DNA of 64,000 bases from Fimadaptatus sp050946055 (GTDB lineage Bacteria > Bacillota > Clostridia > Christensenellales > Aristaeellaceae), in the NCBI GenBank assembly GCA_050946055.1, contig JBMNUB010000011.1, forward strand, positions 11,484-75,483, given 5' to 3'. Both the position numbers and the translations under genes were made by a program. Each line of letters begins with the position of its first letter. The stretch's first letter is position 1. The notes under the pieces are model-generated. The model was not told where the DNA came from. It saw only the letters and a program-made list of their open reading frames with translations, and did no database searches. Of the stretch, positions 1 to 8,637 are shown piece by piece.

Positions 1-9
1 GGAATTCGC

Positions 10-123
10 GTGAAGGTAAGGCCGTCCGTTAAGCCGATGTGCGAAAAGTGCAAGATAATCAAGCGCAAGGGCCGCGTAATGGTCATCTGCGAAAATCCGA
101 AGCACAAGCAGAAGCAGGGCTAA
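10..123 (+). CDS. rpmJ: 50S ribosomal protein L36
   Basis: Small zinc-ribbon protein of the large ribosomal subunit. The reading frame runs from GTG at 10 to TAA at 121 and gives 37 residues, the normal length. It carries the C-X2-C (MCEKCK), a third Cys in VMVICEN and the His in NPKHKQ expected of zinc-binding L36. It is too short for most ORF callers and starts with GTG, so it is easily missed. It is the last gene before the gap that precedes rpsM, as in other Firmicute ribosomal operons. Its ribosome binding site lies mostly outside the window. Confidence 0.95.
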   Translation: MKVRPSVKPMCEKCKIIKRKGRVMVICENPKHKQKQG

Positions 124-268
124 GCGCAAGCAAAACCGCATAGCACAACATCTTTTACGCCACGCGGCGCGACCGCGCGCAGGGCTGAGAGGCCCCGGCG
201 CAACAGGTCGGCTGCATGGCGCAAAAGTGCTTAAACGCATATGCGGCGCAAAAATGGTGCCTGCCGCG

Positions 269-293
269 CGCCCGGACACAAAAAAACCGGGCG
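269..293 (+). other. hairpin between rpmJ and rpsM
   Basis: A 7-bp perfect stem (CGCCCGG/CCGGGCG) closes an A-rich 11-nt loop. There is no U-run after it, so it is a poor intrinsic terminator. It lies about 50 nt upstream of the likely rpsM promoter and may be an attenuator or processing site in the ribosomal operon. The rest of the 124-416 gap shows nothing else I can name. Confidence 0.35.
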
Positions 294-340
294 TTAGCTA
301 ACATAAATAACCCTACCTAAACGCACATATCACTTTTGTA

Positions 341-349
341 TGCTATAAT
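341..349 (+). promoter_or_regulatory. extended -10 promoter for rpsM operon
   Basis: TGCTATAAT is a perfect extended -10 (TGN-TATAAT). No good -35 is visible 17 bp upstream, which the extended -10 can compensate for. It would give rpsM-rpsK-rpsD-rpoA-rplQ a promoter of their own inside the ribosomal superoperon, with a leader of about 60 nt. Confidence 0.55.
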
Positions 350-416
350 AGGCAAGCTTGAGCGATATTTGCGCAAGGATACGGCTTAAGCAGAATCTTG
401 GAGGTGTGCAAAACAG

Positions 417-791
417 ATGGCACGTATTTCTGGTGTAGACCTGCCTCGCGAGAAGCGCATCGAGATCGCGCTGACCTATATCTACGGTATAGGCAACACG
501 GTCGCCGGTGAGATCCTCGCCGCTACCGGCATCAATCCTGACACCCGTGTCAAGGACCTGACCGAATCCGACGTCAGCAAGCTGCGCGAGTACATCGACC
601 ACAACCTCAAGGTAGAGGGTGACCTCCGCCGCGAAGTGTCGTTGAACATCAAGCGCCTGATGGAGATCGGTTGCTATCGTGGCGTTCGCCATCGTCGCGG
701 TCTGCCTGTTCGTGGCCAGAACACGAAGCAGAATGCCCGCACGCGCAAGGGCCCGAAGAAGCAGGTCGCCGGCAAGAAGAAGGATAAGTAA
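417..791 (+). CDS. rpsM: 30S ribosomal protein S13
   Basis: Small-subunit head protein that contacts the P-site tRNA and the 50S subunit. It has 124 residues, standard length. It begins MARISGVDLPREKR, has the helix-two-turn-helix region, and ends in the basic tail with RGQNTKQNARTRKG and a lysine cluster. GGAGGTG at 400-406 sits 10 nt before ATG 417. First gene of the rpsM-rpsK-rpsD-rpoA-rplQ block. Confidence 0.97.
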   Translation: MARISGVDLPREKRIEIALTYIYGIGNTVAGEILAATGINPDTRVKDLTESDVSKLREYIDHNLKVEGDLRREVSLNIKRLMEIGCYRGVRHRRGLPVRGQNTKQNARTRKGPKKQVAGKKKDK

Positions 792-1036
792 TTATTCGGT
801 TTCCGGTGAATCTTTCTATGGGGGCTGGGAGCGCCCATAGGAACGTTGGCAGCCCTCCGGCTCTATGCGCCGCCGTGTGCAAATGAGACCGGCCGGGGAA
901 AATTGCGTCAGGACAGGATGTCCATGACGGATGATTGCGCGAGAAGACCTGCCCGAATGAGTTTGACAGGCAGATGCGTGTTGGACGATGTTTGAAGGTA
1001 GCTCTTCTTAGGCGCAAAATTGTAGGAGGGACATAA

Positions 1037-1435
1037 ATGGCTAAGGCGAAGCTGAAGAAGGTTACGCGCAAGCGCCGTGAAAAAAAGCTCGTTGAGCGCG
1101 GCGCGGCACATATCCGCTCTTCCTTTAATAACACCATAGTTACGATAACCGATCCTGCGGGCAACGCGCTGAGCTGGTCTTCTTCCGGCGGACTGAACTT
1201 CCGCGGCAGCAAGAAGTCCACGCCTTTCGCGGCGCAGATGGCGGCTGAGACTGCTGCCAAGGCCGCGATGGAATTCGGTCTCAAGACCGTTGAAGTCTAT
1301 GTCAAGGGCCCCGGTTCCGGACGTGAAGCGGCTATCCGCTCGCTGCAGGCCGCGGGACTTGAGGTTTCCATGATCAAGGACGTGACGCCGATCCCGCACA
1401 ATGGTTGCCGTCCGCCCAAGCGCAGAAGAGTGTAA
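1037..1435 (+). CDS. rpsK: 30S ribosomal protein S11
   Basis: Platform protein of the small subunit. The 132 residues contain the family hallmarks NTIVTITDPAGNALSW, GPGSGREAAIRSLQ and the C-terminal PHNGCRPPKRRRV. A GGAGGG site precedes the ATG. The gap from rpsM is about 245 nt, longer than usual for this operon, and holds no recognisable gene or promoter. Confidence 0.97.
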   Translation: MAKAKLKKVTRKRREKKLVERGAAHIRSSFNNTIVTITDPAGNALSWSSSGGLNFRGSKKSTPFAAQMAAETAAKAAMEFGLKTVEVYVKGPGSGREAAIRSLQAAGLEVSMIKDVTPIPHNGCRPPKRRRV

Positions 1436-1454
1436 TTCGAGGAGGTTTACAGTT

Positions 1455-2135
1455 ATGGCTAGATATACAGGTCCCGTTTGCCGGCTGTGCCGTCGCGAAG
1501 GCACCAAGCTCTTCCTGAAAGGCGATCGTTGCTATGGCCCGATGTGCGCGTGCAATCGCCGCGCCGCGTCGGTAGGCGGCGAGCGTGGCGGCCGCGGTGC
1601 GACCGCTGAGCGTCGTCCCACCACTCCCGGTGAGCACGGCCAGGCCAGAGCGAGGAAGCAGAGCGAGTACGGCCTTCAGCTTCGTGAAAAGCAGAAGGCG
1701 CGCCGCACCTATGGCGTGCTGGAGAGCCAGTTTAAGCGCGCGTTCGGTCGTGCCGAGCGCATGAAGGGCATAACTGGTGAGAACCTGCTGGTTTTGCTCG
1801 AGCTGCGCCTGGATAACGTAATATACCGTCTGGGTCTGGCTTCCAGCCGCGCGCAGGCGCGTCAGCTGGTGCTGCATGGCCACTTCCGTGTAAACGGCAA
1901 GAAGGTCACTATCCCTTCCTATCAGGTGAAGGTGGACGACGAGATAACCCTGCGTACCCGCAGCCAGGAGATAGAGCACTTCAAGGCGCTGCGTGAGGGT
2001 ACCGGTCGCGTCGTTCCCAAGTGGCTGAGCATGGATGCCGAGAATCTGAAGGCCAAGGTAGTGGCGCTGCCCGTGCGCGAGGATATCGATATCTCGCTGC
2101 AGGAGCACCTCATCGTCGAGCTCTATTCTCGTTGA
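1455..2135 (+). CDS. rpsD: 30S ribosomal protein S4, C+ (zinc) form with insertion
   Basis: Primary 16S rRNA-binding protein and, in Firmicutes, often the autogenous regulator of its own operon. ATG 1455 is preceded by GAGGAGG at 1439. N-terminal cysteines C9, C12, C26 and C32 region (VCRLC, RCYGPMCAC) mark the zinc-binding C+ form. The S4 RNA-binding domain is at about 110-175. The protein has 226 residues against about 200 in the family; the extra residues form a Gly/Arg-rich stretch (SVGGERGGRGATAE) between the last cysteine and the PGEHGQ motif. A longer upstream frame from 1401 overlaps rpsK and lacks a ribosome binding site. Confidence 0.95.
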   Translation: MARYTGPVCRLCRREGTKLFLKGDRCYGPMCACNRRAASVGGERGGRGATAERRPTTPGEHGQARARKQSEYGLQLREKQKARRTYGVLESQFKRAFGRAERMKGITGENLLVLLELRLDNVIYRLGLASSRAQARQLVLHGHFRVNGKKVTIPSYQVKVDDEITLRTRSQEIEHFKALREGTGRVVPKWLSMDAENLKAKVVALPVREDIDISLQEHLIVELYSR

Positions 2136-2194
2136 TGACATCCGTTTTCGCGGTAACCCCAGCTCGCACCGTGCTATTGAGGAGGGTTTGCTGA

Positions 2195-3139
2195 ATGATC
2201 GAAATCGAGAAGCCGAGGATCGAGCGCGTAGAGGGCGGCGGCAACGGTTGCTATGCCAAGTTCGCCATAGAGCCGCTGGAGCGTGGCTTTGGTCAGACGC
2301 TGGGCAACTCACTGCGCCGCGTGCTGCTCTCGTCCCTGCCCGGTGTGGCCGTGACGAGCTGCAAGATAGAGGGCGTACAGCATGAGTTTTCTACCGTGCC
2401 GGGCGTCAAGGAGGACGTAGCTGAGATCATACTTAATCTTAAGAAGATCTCCGCTGTGCTCCACTGCGACGGCCCCAAACTGGTTACGATAGATGCGAGC
2501 GGTGAATGCGAAGTAACTGCCGGCGATATAAAGTGCGACGACGAAGTGGAGATAGTCAATCCCGAACAGAGGATAGCTACGCTCAATTCCGATGCACACC
2601 TGCAAATGCAGATCACGCTCGAGAAGGGCAGGGGCTATGTGGTCGCGGACCGCAACAAGACTCCCAACATGCCCATAGGCGTGATACCGGTGGATTCGAT
2701 TTTCACCCCCATCCGCAAGGTAAACTACACGGTCGAGAATACCCGTGTCGGCCAGATAACGGACTACGATAAGCTGACTCTGGAAGTGTGGACCGATGGT
2801 TCCATAGCTCCCGACGAGGCTACCAGTCTGGCGGCTAAGATACTCAACAGCCATCTGTTGCTGTTCGTCAACCTCACCGACAACGTGCCCACGGTCGACC
2901 TCACTCCCGCTCAGGATGATAAGCAGGAGAAGGTACTCGAGATGACCATAGAGGAGCTCGATCTGAGCGTGCGCGCGTACAACTGCCTCAAGCGTGCCGG
3001 CATAAACACCGTGGCCGAACTGGTTCAGCGCAATCAGGAGGACATGATGAAGGTTCGCAACCTGGGCAAGAAGTCGCTTGAAGAGGTCGAGCAGAAGCTA
3101 ATGGCGTTGGGCCTTACCCTCAGGGCCAACGATGAATAA
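2195..3139 (+). CDS. rpoA: DNA-directed RNA polymerase subunit alpha
   Basis: Alpha subunit that nucleates RNA polymerase assembly and contacts upstream promoter DNA and activators. It has 314 residues, normal length. The N-terminal dimerisation/assembly domain covers about 1-225 (GFGQTLGNSLRRVLL); a linker leads to the C-terminal domain at about 245-310 with LDLSVRAYNCLKRAGI, the DNA- and activator-contact helix. GAGGAGGG lies upstream of ATG. Its place between rpsD and rplQ is canonical. Confidence 0.97.
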   Translation: MIEIEKPRIERVEGGGNGCYAKFAIEPLERGFGQTLGNSLRRVLLSSLPGVAVTSCKIEGVQHEFSTVPGVKEDVAEIILNLKKISAVLHCDGPKLVTIDASGECEVTAGDIKCDDEVEIVNPEQRIATLNSDAHLQMQITLEKGRGYVVADRNKTPNMPIGVIPVDSIFTPIRKVNYTVENTRVGQITDYDKLTLEVWTDGSIAPDEATSLAAKILNSHLLLFVNLTDNVPTVDLTPAQDDKQEKVLEMTIEELDLSVRAYNCLKRAGINTVAELVQRNQEDMMKVRNLGKKSLEEVEQKLMALGLTLRANDE

Positions 3140-3237
3140 TACGCCGGAACTCACCGGTTTACTGTTTGCGCCGGCTCGCTGCGGCGCAAGCCCCGTCCGG
3201 AACGCCGGACGGCGCTAGAATAAAGGAGGAGTAACCC

Positions 3238-3747
3238 ATGGCCAATCGCAAGCTTAGCAGGCCGTCGGATCAGCGTCAAGCTCTGCTGCGCAACCAGGTG
3301 ACCAACCTCATCTGGAACGGCAAGATTGAGACGACGCTCCAGCGCGCCAAAGAGGTAAGCTCCATCGCTGAAAGGCTCATAACGCTGGCCGTTCGCGAGT
3401 GCGACAACACCGTTGAGGTGACCAGGACTGTCAACAACGACAAGGGTCAGTCCGTGGATATGACTTTCGTAAACGACAAGCCCTCCAGGCTGGTCGCCCG
3501 TCGCCGCATGATGGCTTATCTGTACAATGTACATGAGCCCAAGAAGGAAGACGAGGGCAAGAAGGAATACCGCCAGCGCCTGAACGACGTGAAGAATCCC
3601 GTCGTTGAGAAGCTGCTGCGCGAAGTTGGCCCCAAGTATAAGGCTCGCAAGGCCGAAAAGGGCATTGGCGGCGGCTACACCCGCATCGTCAAGATTGGCC
3701 CCCGTCGCGGCGATGCTGCCGAGATGGTAATACTGGAGCTGGTCTGA
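3238..3747 (+). CDS. rplQ: 50S ribosomal protein L17, enlarged
   Basis: Large-subunit protein at the tunnel exit. Conserved ends are present: an N-terminal LSRPSDQRQALLRNQVTNLI region and a C-terminal GGYTRIVKIGPRRGDAA. At 169 residues it is much longer than the usual 112-130. Two stretches are extra: residues about 60-85 (TVNNDKGQSVDMTFVNDK) and about 100-120 (EPKKEDEGKKEYRQRL), both charged and probably surface loops. AAAGGAGGAG precedes ATG 3238. Last gene of the ribosomal block, followed by a strong terminator. Confidence 0.95.
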   Translation: MANRKLSRPSDQRQALLRNQVTNLIWNGKIETTLQRAKEVSSIAERLITLAVRECDNTVEVTRTVNNDKGQSVDMTFVNDKPSRLVARRRMMAYLYNVHEPKKEDEGKKEYRQRLNDVKNPVVEKLLREVGPKYKARKAEKGIGGGYTRIVKIGPRRGDAAEMVILELV

Positions 3748-3756
3748 TGACAACAG

Positions 3757-3792
3757 GCGGATGCTGATTCATGTCGGCATCCGCTTTATTTT
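3757..3792 (+). terminator. intrinsic terminator after rplQ
   Basis: 8-bp perfect stem GCGGATGC (3757-3764) with GCATCCGC (3777-3784), followed by TTTATTTT. It closes the ribosomal protein/rpoA operon 9 nt after the rplQ stop. Confidence 0.85.
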
Positions 3793-3964
3793 GCGCAAAG
3801 TGCCAATGCGGGTGGCGCAGATGCGCATGACGGCACACGGCAGCCTGCCGCGCGGCGTGATGGGCCATCACTCGCACGGCGGCTCGCCAAGGGCAGCTGG
3901 AGGGGCATGCTTGCGCACATTGTCTACTTTGCGATAAATTAATGAACATTGCCGGACGCAAGGA

Positions 3965-3993
3965 TTGCCTTGCGCCCGGCCTTGTTGTATACT
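3965..3993 (+). promoter_or_regulatory. sigma-A promoter of the ecf operon
   Basis: TTGCCT (3965-3970), 17-bp spacer, TATACT (3988-3993). The predicted start near 4000 leaves a very short leader before the GGAGG at 4002, which supports the GTG 4014 start of the following gene. Confidence 0.6.
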
Positions 3994-4013
3994 GTCCGTG
4001 CGGAGGCGATAAT

Positions 4014-4877
4014 GTGGAGATAATAAAAGCACTGGACGCCAGTTACAGATATCTGGATGATGTACCCGAGGGCCAGGCGGAGCCGCAGTCTGCGCCCGCC
4101 GTGGACAAGGTCAGCTTTTCTGTGGAGGAAGGCAGCTTCGTGGCCGTGCTGGGGCATAATGGCTCAGGCAAGTCCACGCTGGCCAAGCTCCTAAACGCGC
4201 TGTATCTGCCCACGGAGGGCAATATAGTCGTGTGCGGCATAGATACGTCCGAAGGTGAGCGCGTGTTTGACATACGCTCTCAGGCCGGCATGGTGTTCCA
4301 AAACCCGGACAACCAGCTGGTCTCCACCGTTGTCGAGGAGGACGTGGCCTTCGGCCCTGAGAACATGGGCGTGGAACCCAAGGAGATACGCGCGCGCGTA
4401 GACGAGGCGCTGCGCGTGGTGCGCATGAGCGAACATGCCCAGTCCGCACCGCACATGCTCTCGGGCGGACAGAAGCAGCGCATAGCCATTGCGGGCGTGC
4501 TGGCCATGCAGCCGCGCGTAATGATATTCGACGAATCGACAGCCATGCTCGACCCATCCGGCCGCGAGGAGGTGCTAAGCACCGTGCGGCGCATAAACCG
4601 CGAGCGCGGCATAACCGTGATGTGGATAACTCACTTCATGGAGGAGGCTGCGCAGGCCGACAGGGTGATAGTCATGAACGACGGCGGCATAGTCATGGAC
4701 GGCACGCCGCGCAATGTGTTCCGCCATGTGGAGGAACTCAAGGCGCTGGGATTGGATGTGCCGGAGATGACAGAGCTGGCGCTGCAGCTTTCAAGGGCCG
4801 GCATGGCCGTGCGCGAGGATGTACTCACAGTGGATGAGATGGTGGAGGAAATATGCCGATTGAAATCAAACACCTAG
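4014..4877 (+). CDS. ecfA1: ECF transporter ATP-binding subunit EcfA1
   Basis: One of two ATPases of the energy-coupling factor module that powers vitamin and micronutrient uptake with exchangeable S components. The 287 residues include Walker A GHNGSGKST (about 47-55), Q-loop VFQNPDNQ, signature LSGGQKQR and Walker B VMIFDEST. GTG 4014 is chosen because GGAGG (4002-4006) sits 7 nt upstream and a promoter ends near 3993; the earlier in-frame ATG at 3942 lies upstream of that promoter. It overlaps ecfA2 by 25 nt. Confidence 0.93.
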   Translation: MEIIKALDASYRYLDDVPEGQAEPQSAPAVDKVSFSVEEGSFVAVLGHNGSGKSTLAKLLNALYLPTEGNIVVCGIDTSEGERVFDIRSQAGMVFQNPDNQLVSTVVEEDVAFGPENMGVEPKEIRARVDEALRVVRMSEHAQSAPHMLSGGQKQRIAIAGVLAMQPRVMIFDESTAMLDPSGREEVLSTVRRINRERGITVMWITHFMEEAAQADRVIVMNDGGIVMDGTPRNVFRHVEELKALGLDVPEMTELALQLSRAGMAVREDVLTVDEMVEEICRLKSNT

Positions 4878-5704
4878 ACCATATATACATGGCTGGCAGT
4901 CCGTTTGAGACTAAGGCACTGGACGATGTGTCGCTGACCATAAACGACGGCGAGTTCATAGGGCTGATAGGTCATACAGGCTCGGGCAAGTCCACGCTCG
5001 TGCAGCATCTAAACGGCCTCATGCGCCCGGACGGCGGCTCGGTGATAGTGGACGGCATGGATATAAGCGACAAAAGCACCGACATGCGCGAGGTGCGCCG
5101 CCGCGTGGGGCTGGTGTTCCAATACCCGGAACATCAGCTGTTTGAGGAGAGCGTGCGCAAGGACGTGAGCTTTGGCCCGCGCAACTTAGGCTGCGACGAG
5201 GCCGAGATAGAGCGCCGTGTGCGCGATGCCTGTGCGCAGGTGGGGCTGGGCGAGGACATGCTGGACAAGTCGCCCTTCGACATGAGCGGCGGCCAGAAGC
5301 GCCGCGTGGCGATAGCGGGCGTGCTGGCCATGCAGCCCAAGGTGCTGGTGCTGGACGAGCCTACCGCGGGTCTGGATCCGCGCGGCAGGAGCGAGCTGAT
5401 AGCGCTGATACGCCAGCTGCACGAGGACGCAGGCAACACGATAGTCATGGTGTCGCACTCCATGGACGACATAGCCAGCCTTGCGCAGCGCATAATCGTC
5501 ATGAACAGGGGGCGCGTAGCCATGGATGGCACGCCGCGCGAGGTGTTCTCGCATCCCAAGGAGCTGCTGGACATGCATCTGGGCGTGCCTGCGGCGGCGC
5601 GTCTGGCCATGGCGCTGCGCGAGCGGGGATACGACATTCCGGACGATGTGTACGCGCTGGAGGAGATACGCGACCTGATACTGCGCCTGCCCGACAAGCG
5701 CTAG
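4853..5704 (+). CDS. ecfA2: ECF transporter ATP-binding subunit EcfA2
   Basis: Second ATPase of the ECF module, forming the A1-A2 heterodimer that binds EcfT. The 283 residues show Walker A GHTGSGKST (about 39-47), VFQYPEHQLFEE (the Q-loop typical of the EcfA2 group), signature MSGGQKRR and Walker B VLVLDEPTAGLDP. GGAGG precedes ATG 4853. No S component is encoded nearby, so this is a shared (group II) module. Confidence 0.93.
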   Translation: MPIEIKHLDHIYMAGSPFETKALDDVSLTINDGEFIGLIGHTGSGKSTLVQHLNGLMRPDGGSVIVDGMDISDKSTDMREVRRRVGLVFQYPEHQLFEESVRKDVSFGPRNLGCDEAEIERRVRDACAQVGLGEDMLDKSPFDMSGGQKRRVAIAGVLAMQPKVLVLDEPTAGLDPRGRSELIALIRQLHEDAGNTIVMVSHSMDDIASLAQRIIVMNRGRVAMDGTPREVFSHPKELLDMHLGVPAAARLAMALRERGYDIPDDVYALEEIRDLILRLPDKR

Positions 5705-5827
5705 GCTGGGCTGTGGATAAGCCGCGGATTGCATGGGACGGAAACTGAGCGCGACTGCGCGCGTAAGGGCCGTGCAGTGCGCAGACTGCGCGATAGGACA
5801 GGTAGAGAAGGGCATGCGGCTGTGGAC

Positions 5828-5995
5828 AATGGCGCGTTGCAAAATAGAGCGCTGCCCAATGGTGTGTCTCCACGAATGGCGCGTTGCCAAATGGCGCGCT
5901 GCCAAATGGTGTGTCGCCCCAATGGTGCGTTGCCCAAAGGGCGCGCTGCCACGAATGGTGCTTTGCCTCAAATGATGTGTTGCCCAAATAGAGCC
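5828..5995 (+). repeat. degenerate 15-bp tandem array inside the ecf operon
   Basis: About ten head-to-tail copies of a roughly 15-bp unit, consensus AATGGYGYGYTGCCM, starting at 5828, 5843, 5858, 5875, 5890, 5905, 5921, 5936 and onward. It fills most of the 305-nt gap between ecfA2 and ecfT, where Firmicutes usually have almost no gap. The frames across it are open only because the unit length is a multiple of three; no ribosome binding site or homology suggests a gene. Confidence 0.75.
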
Positions 5996-6009
5996 GGGAG
6001 GATAAATAA

Positions 6010-6816
6010 GTGATACAGAACATCACACTGGGCCAGTACTTTCCGGGGGATTCCTTCCTCCACAGACTGGACCCGCGCATGAAGCTGGTGCTCACGCTGG
6101 CGCTGATAGTGCTGGTATTCTTCGTAAAGGGCGTAGTGGGCTATGCGCTCATGTATGCGCTGATAATAGGCTGCGCGGCGCTCAGCCACATAAGCCCCAA
6201 GTTCCTGATAAAGGGCATGAAGCCCATAATGTTCATAATAGTGCTTACGTTCGTGCTGAACTCGCTGTTTTCCAGCGGCAAGACGGTGTGGTTCAAGTGG
6301 GGCTTCATAACGATAACGCAGGAGGGCGTGCTGAGCGCCGTGTACATGTCGCTGAGGCTGGTGTTCCTGATGATATGCACTCAGCTGATGACGCTCACTA
6401 CCTCGCCCATAGCGCTGACCGACGCCCTTGAACGACTGATGAAGCCGCTCAAGAAGATAGGATTCCCGGCGCATGAGCTGGCCATGATAATGTCGATAGC
6501 GCTGCGCTTTATACCAACGCTGCTTGAGGAGACCGACAAGATAATGAAGGCGCAGTCGGCGCGCGGCGCGGACTTTGAAAGCGGCAATCTGCTAAGGCGC
6601 GCCAAGGCCATGGTGCCGCTGCTGGTGCCGTTGTTCGTGAGTGCGTTCAGGCGTGCGGATGAATTGGCTCTGGCCATGGAGGCGCGCTGCTATCACGGCG
6701 GGCTCAACCGCACGCGCATGAAGCAGCTGCATCTCAAGCGTCTGGATGTGTATGCGGCGCTGGTCATAGGCGCGATGATAGTGCTGATAGCGCTGGAGGG
6801 CTTCATATATGCCTGA
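6010..6816 (+). CDS. ecfT: ECF transporter transmembrane subunit EcfT
   Basis: Membrane scaffold joining the two EcfA ATPases to an S component. The 268 residues contain about five hydrophobic segments and the coupling-helix motif at about 180 (QSARGADFE). GTG 6010 follows GGGAGGATAAATAA, a good site. The stop overlaps the truA start by 8 nt, so truA is translationally coupled. Confidence 0.93.
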   Translation: MIQNITLGQYFPGDSFLHRLDPRMKLVLTLALIVLVFFVKGVVGYALMYALIIGCAALSHISPKFLIKGMKPIMFIIVLTFVLNSLFSSGKTVWFKWGFITITQEGVLSAVYMSLRLVFLMICTQLMTLTTSPIALTDALERLMKPLKKIGFPAHELAMIMSIALRFIPTLLEETDKIMKAQSARGADFESGNLLRRAKAMVPLLVPLFVSAFRRADELALAMEARCYHGGLNRTRMKQLHLKRLDVYAALVIGAMIVLIALEGFIYA

Positions 6817-7606
6817 GCGCATAAAACTCATATTGGAATATGATGGCACGCGATACTGCGGCTGGCAAAGGCAGATAAACGCCATCAGCGTGCAGCAGCG
6901 CCTTGAGGAAGGGCTGTTCAAGCTCACACGAGAACGCATAACCGTGACCGGTTCCAGCCGCACCGACGCGGGCGTGCATTCGCGCGGACAGACAGTACAC
7001 TTCGACATGGAGACGCCCATACCGCCCGAAAAGGTCGCGTTTGCGCTCAATACCTGCCTGCCCGACGATATTCGCGTCGTGCATAGCTGTGCCGTGCCAG
7101 GCGGCGAGGATGGCTTCCACGCGCGCTTTGGCGCAACGGGCAAGGTGTACCGATATATGATACACAACGCGCCGCACGCCAGCGCGCTGGGCTGCCGATA
7201 TACCGCGCATGTGTCGCTGCCGCTGGACGAGCGCCTGATGAACGAGGAAGCGCAGTTGCTCTTGGGCAGGTATGACTTTGCCGCGTTTGCGGCCTCGGGT
7301 TCGATAGTCAAGGATACCGTGCGCGAGATGTACCGCGTGAGCGTATCGCGGCGCGGCCAGCGCGTGATGCTGCTGGTGCATGGCGCGGGGTTCCTGTATA
7401 ATATGGTCAGGATACTTGCCGGCACGCTTATCGAGGTGGGCGCGGGCAAGCGCGCACCGGGCGCGATAGCCAGAGCGATAGATTCGCACAGCAGGCTGGA
7501 TCTTGGCATAACCGCGCCGCCGCAGGGACTTACGCTTATGCGCGTGTTCTACGGCGACGATGAGCGCGCCGGGGAGATATTTGACGATCCGGACGCAATG
7601 ATGTAG
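6809..7606 (+). CDS. truA: tRNA pseudouridine(38-40) synthase
   Basis: Converts U38-40 of the tRNA anticodon stem-loop to pseudouridine. The 265 residues include the catalytic Asp in SSRTDAGVHSRGQ and the C-terminal motif FLYNMVRILAGTLIEVG. GGAGGG upstream lies inside ecfT. Placement after ecfT is the usual Firmicute order. Confidence 0.95.
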   Translation: MPERIKLILEYDGTRYCGWQRQINAISVQQRLEEGLFKLTRERITVTGSSRTDAGVHSRGQTVHFDMETPIPPEKVAFALNTCLPDDIRVVHSCAVPGGEDGFHARFGATGKVYRYMIHNAPHASALGCRYTAHVSLPLDERLMNEEAQLLLGRYDFAAFAASGSIVKDTVREMYRVSVSRRGQRVMLLVHGAGFLYNMVRILAGTLIEVGAGKRAPGAIARAIDSHSRLDLGITAPPQGLTLMRVFYGDDERAGEIFDDPDAMM

Positions 7607-7626
7607 AGCGAAGGGAGCGGACGCAC

Positions 7627-8430
7627 ATGAAGTCAAACGGCACTCTTATAGCTGCGCACAGGGGCGCAAGCGGCGGCAACATACCCTGCAACACGCTGGC
7701 GGCATATGAGATAGCGCTGAGGCAGGGCGCGGACATAGTGGAGATAGATGTAGCCATATCGGCAGAGGGCAGCCACTATGTGTTCCATCCGGGCATGGAA
7801 CCGGCGCACCTGCGCTCGGACAGGTACATCTGCGACATGACCGACAGCGAGGTGCGCGCGCAGCGCTTCGTCAATCAGGACGGCACGCCCACCGCACACG
7901 GCATAGCCACTTTGGACGATGTGCTGGACATGCTCAAGGGGCGCTGCCTTATAAACGTGGACAAGTTCTGGAGCGACGTGAAGGGCATATCCCGCGTGAT
8001 ACGCGCGCACGGTATGGCCGATCAGGTCATAGTCAAGACCTCGCCCACGCGCGAGTGCTTCGACACCATAGCCGCCTGTGCCAGCGATATGCCCTATATG
8101 CCCATAATACGCGGCGGAGATCCCTGCGGCGAGATGCTGCTCAAGGAGCGCGCCATACGCTACATAGGCTCGGAGGTGCTGTTCGAGCACGACGATGAGC
8201 AGCTGGCTTCGCCCGAGTACATAGACTGGGCGCATGCCAACGGGCTGAAAATTTGGGTAAACTCCATACTGTACGACTACCGCGTGGAGCTGGCGGGCGG
8301 TCACAGCGACGATGCCTCGCTGACCGGCGACCCCGACGCGGGCTGGGGCTGGCTGCTGGACAGGGGCTTTGACATAATCCAGACCGACTGGCCGGGCATG
8401 CTGCGTCAGTACATGGACGCGCGCGGCTAA
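7627..8430 (+). CDS. glycerophosphodiester phosphodiesterase-family protein
   Basis: TIM-barrel protein of the GDPD family, 267 residues, no signal peptide, so probably cytoplasmic. It has the opening AAHRGASG with catalytic His/Arg, and VEIDV with the acidic metal ligands. Two usual motifs differ: the family PENT is PCNT here, and the HD after the second strand is HP (YVFHPGME). Either substrate or metal binding has changed, or activity is reduced. It follows truA by 20 nt with AAGGGAG upstream of the ATG. The physiological substrate cannot be told. Confidence 0.75.
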   Translation: MKSNGTLIAAHRGASGGNIPCNTLAAYEIALRQGADIVEIDVAISAEGSHYVFHPGMEPAHLRSDRYICDMTDSEVRAQRFVNQDGTPTAHGIATLDDVLDMLKGRCLINVDKFWSDVKGISRVIRAHGMADQVIVKTSPTRECFDTIAACASDMPYMPIIRGGDPCGEMLLKERAIRYIGSEVLFEHDDEQLASPEYIDWAHANGLKIWVNSILYDYRVELAGGHSDDASLTGDPDAGWGWLLDRGFDIIQTDWPGMLRQYMDARG

Positions 8431-8637
8431 GATGCTGCGGAATACTCAGGCTGCGAGCGCGTGTCCGCATTGCGCCGGTGCATGGGGTGAAAGCCCTGTG
8501 TACCGGCGCGTTGTGCGTTCACGGCGGCGGGCGGCTGCGCATGACATGTCGCTTCAGCGCCTCGTATGAGCATGCTGCGCCGGTGCGCTTGTATGAATGC
8601 ATGCTGCACGCAAATGCGCAGACAGGCGTATCTTTTC

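Noticed and set aside
5729..6013. Cys-rich small protein between ecfA2 and ecfT
   Set aside because: The frame is produced by the 15-bp repeat and overlaps the ecfT start region; no codon bias or homology.
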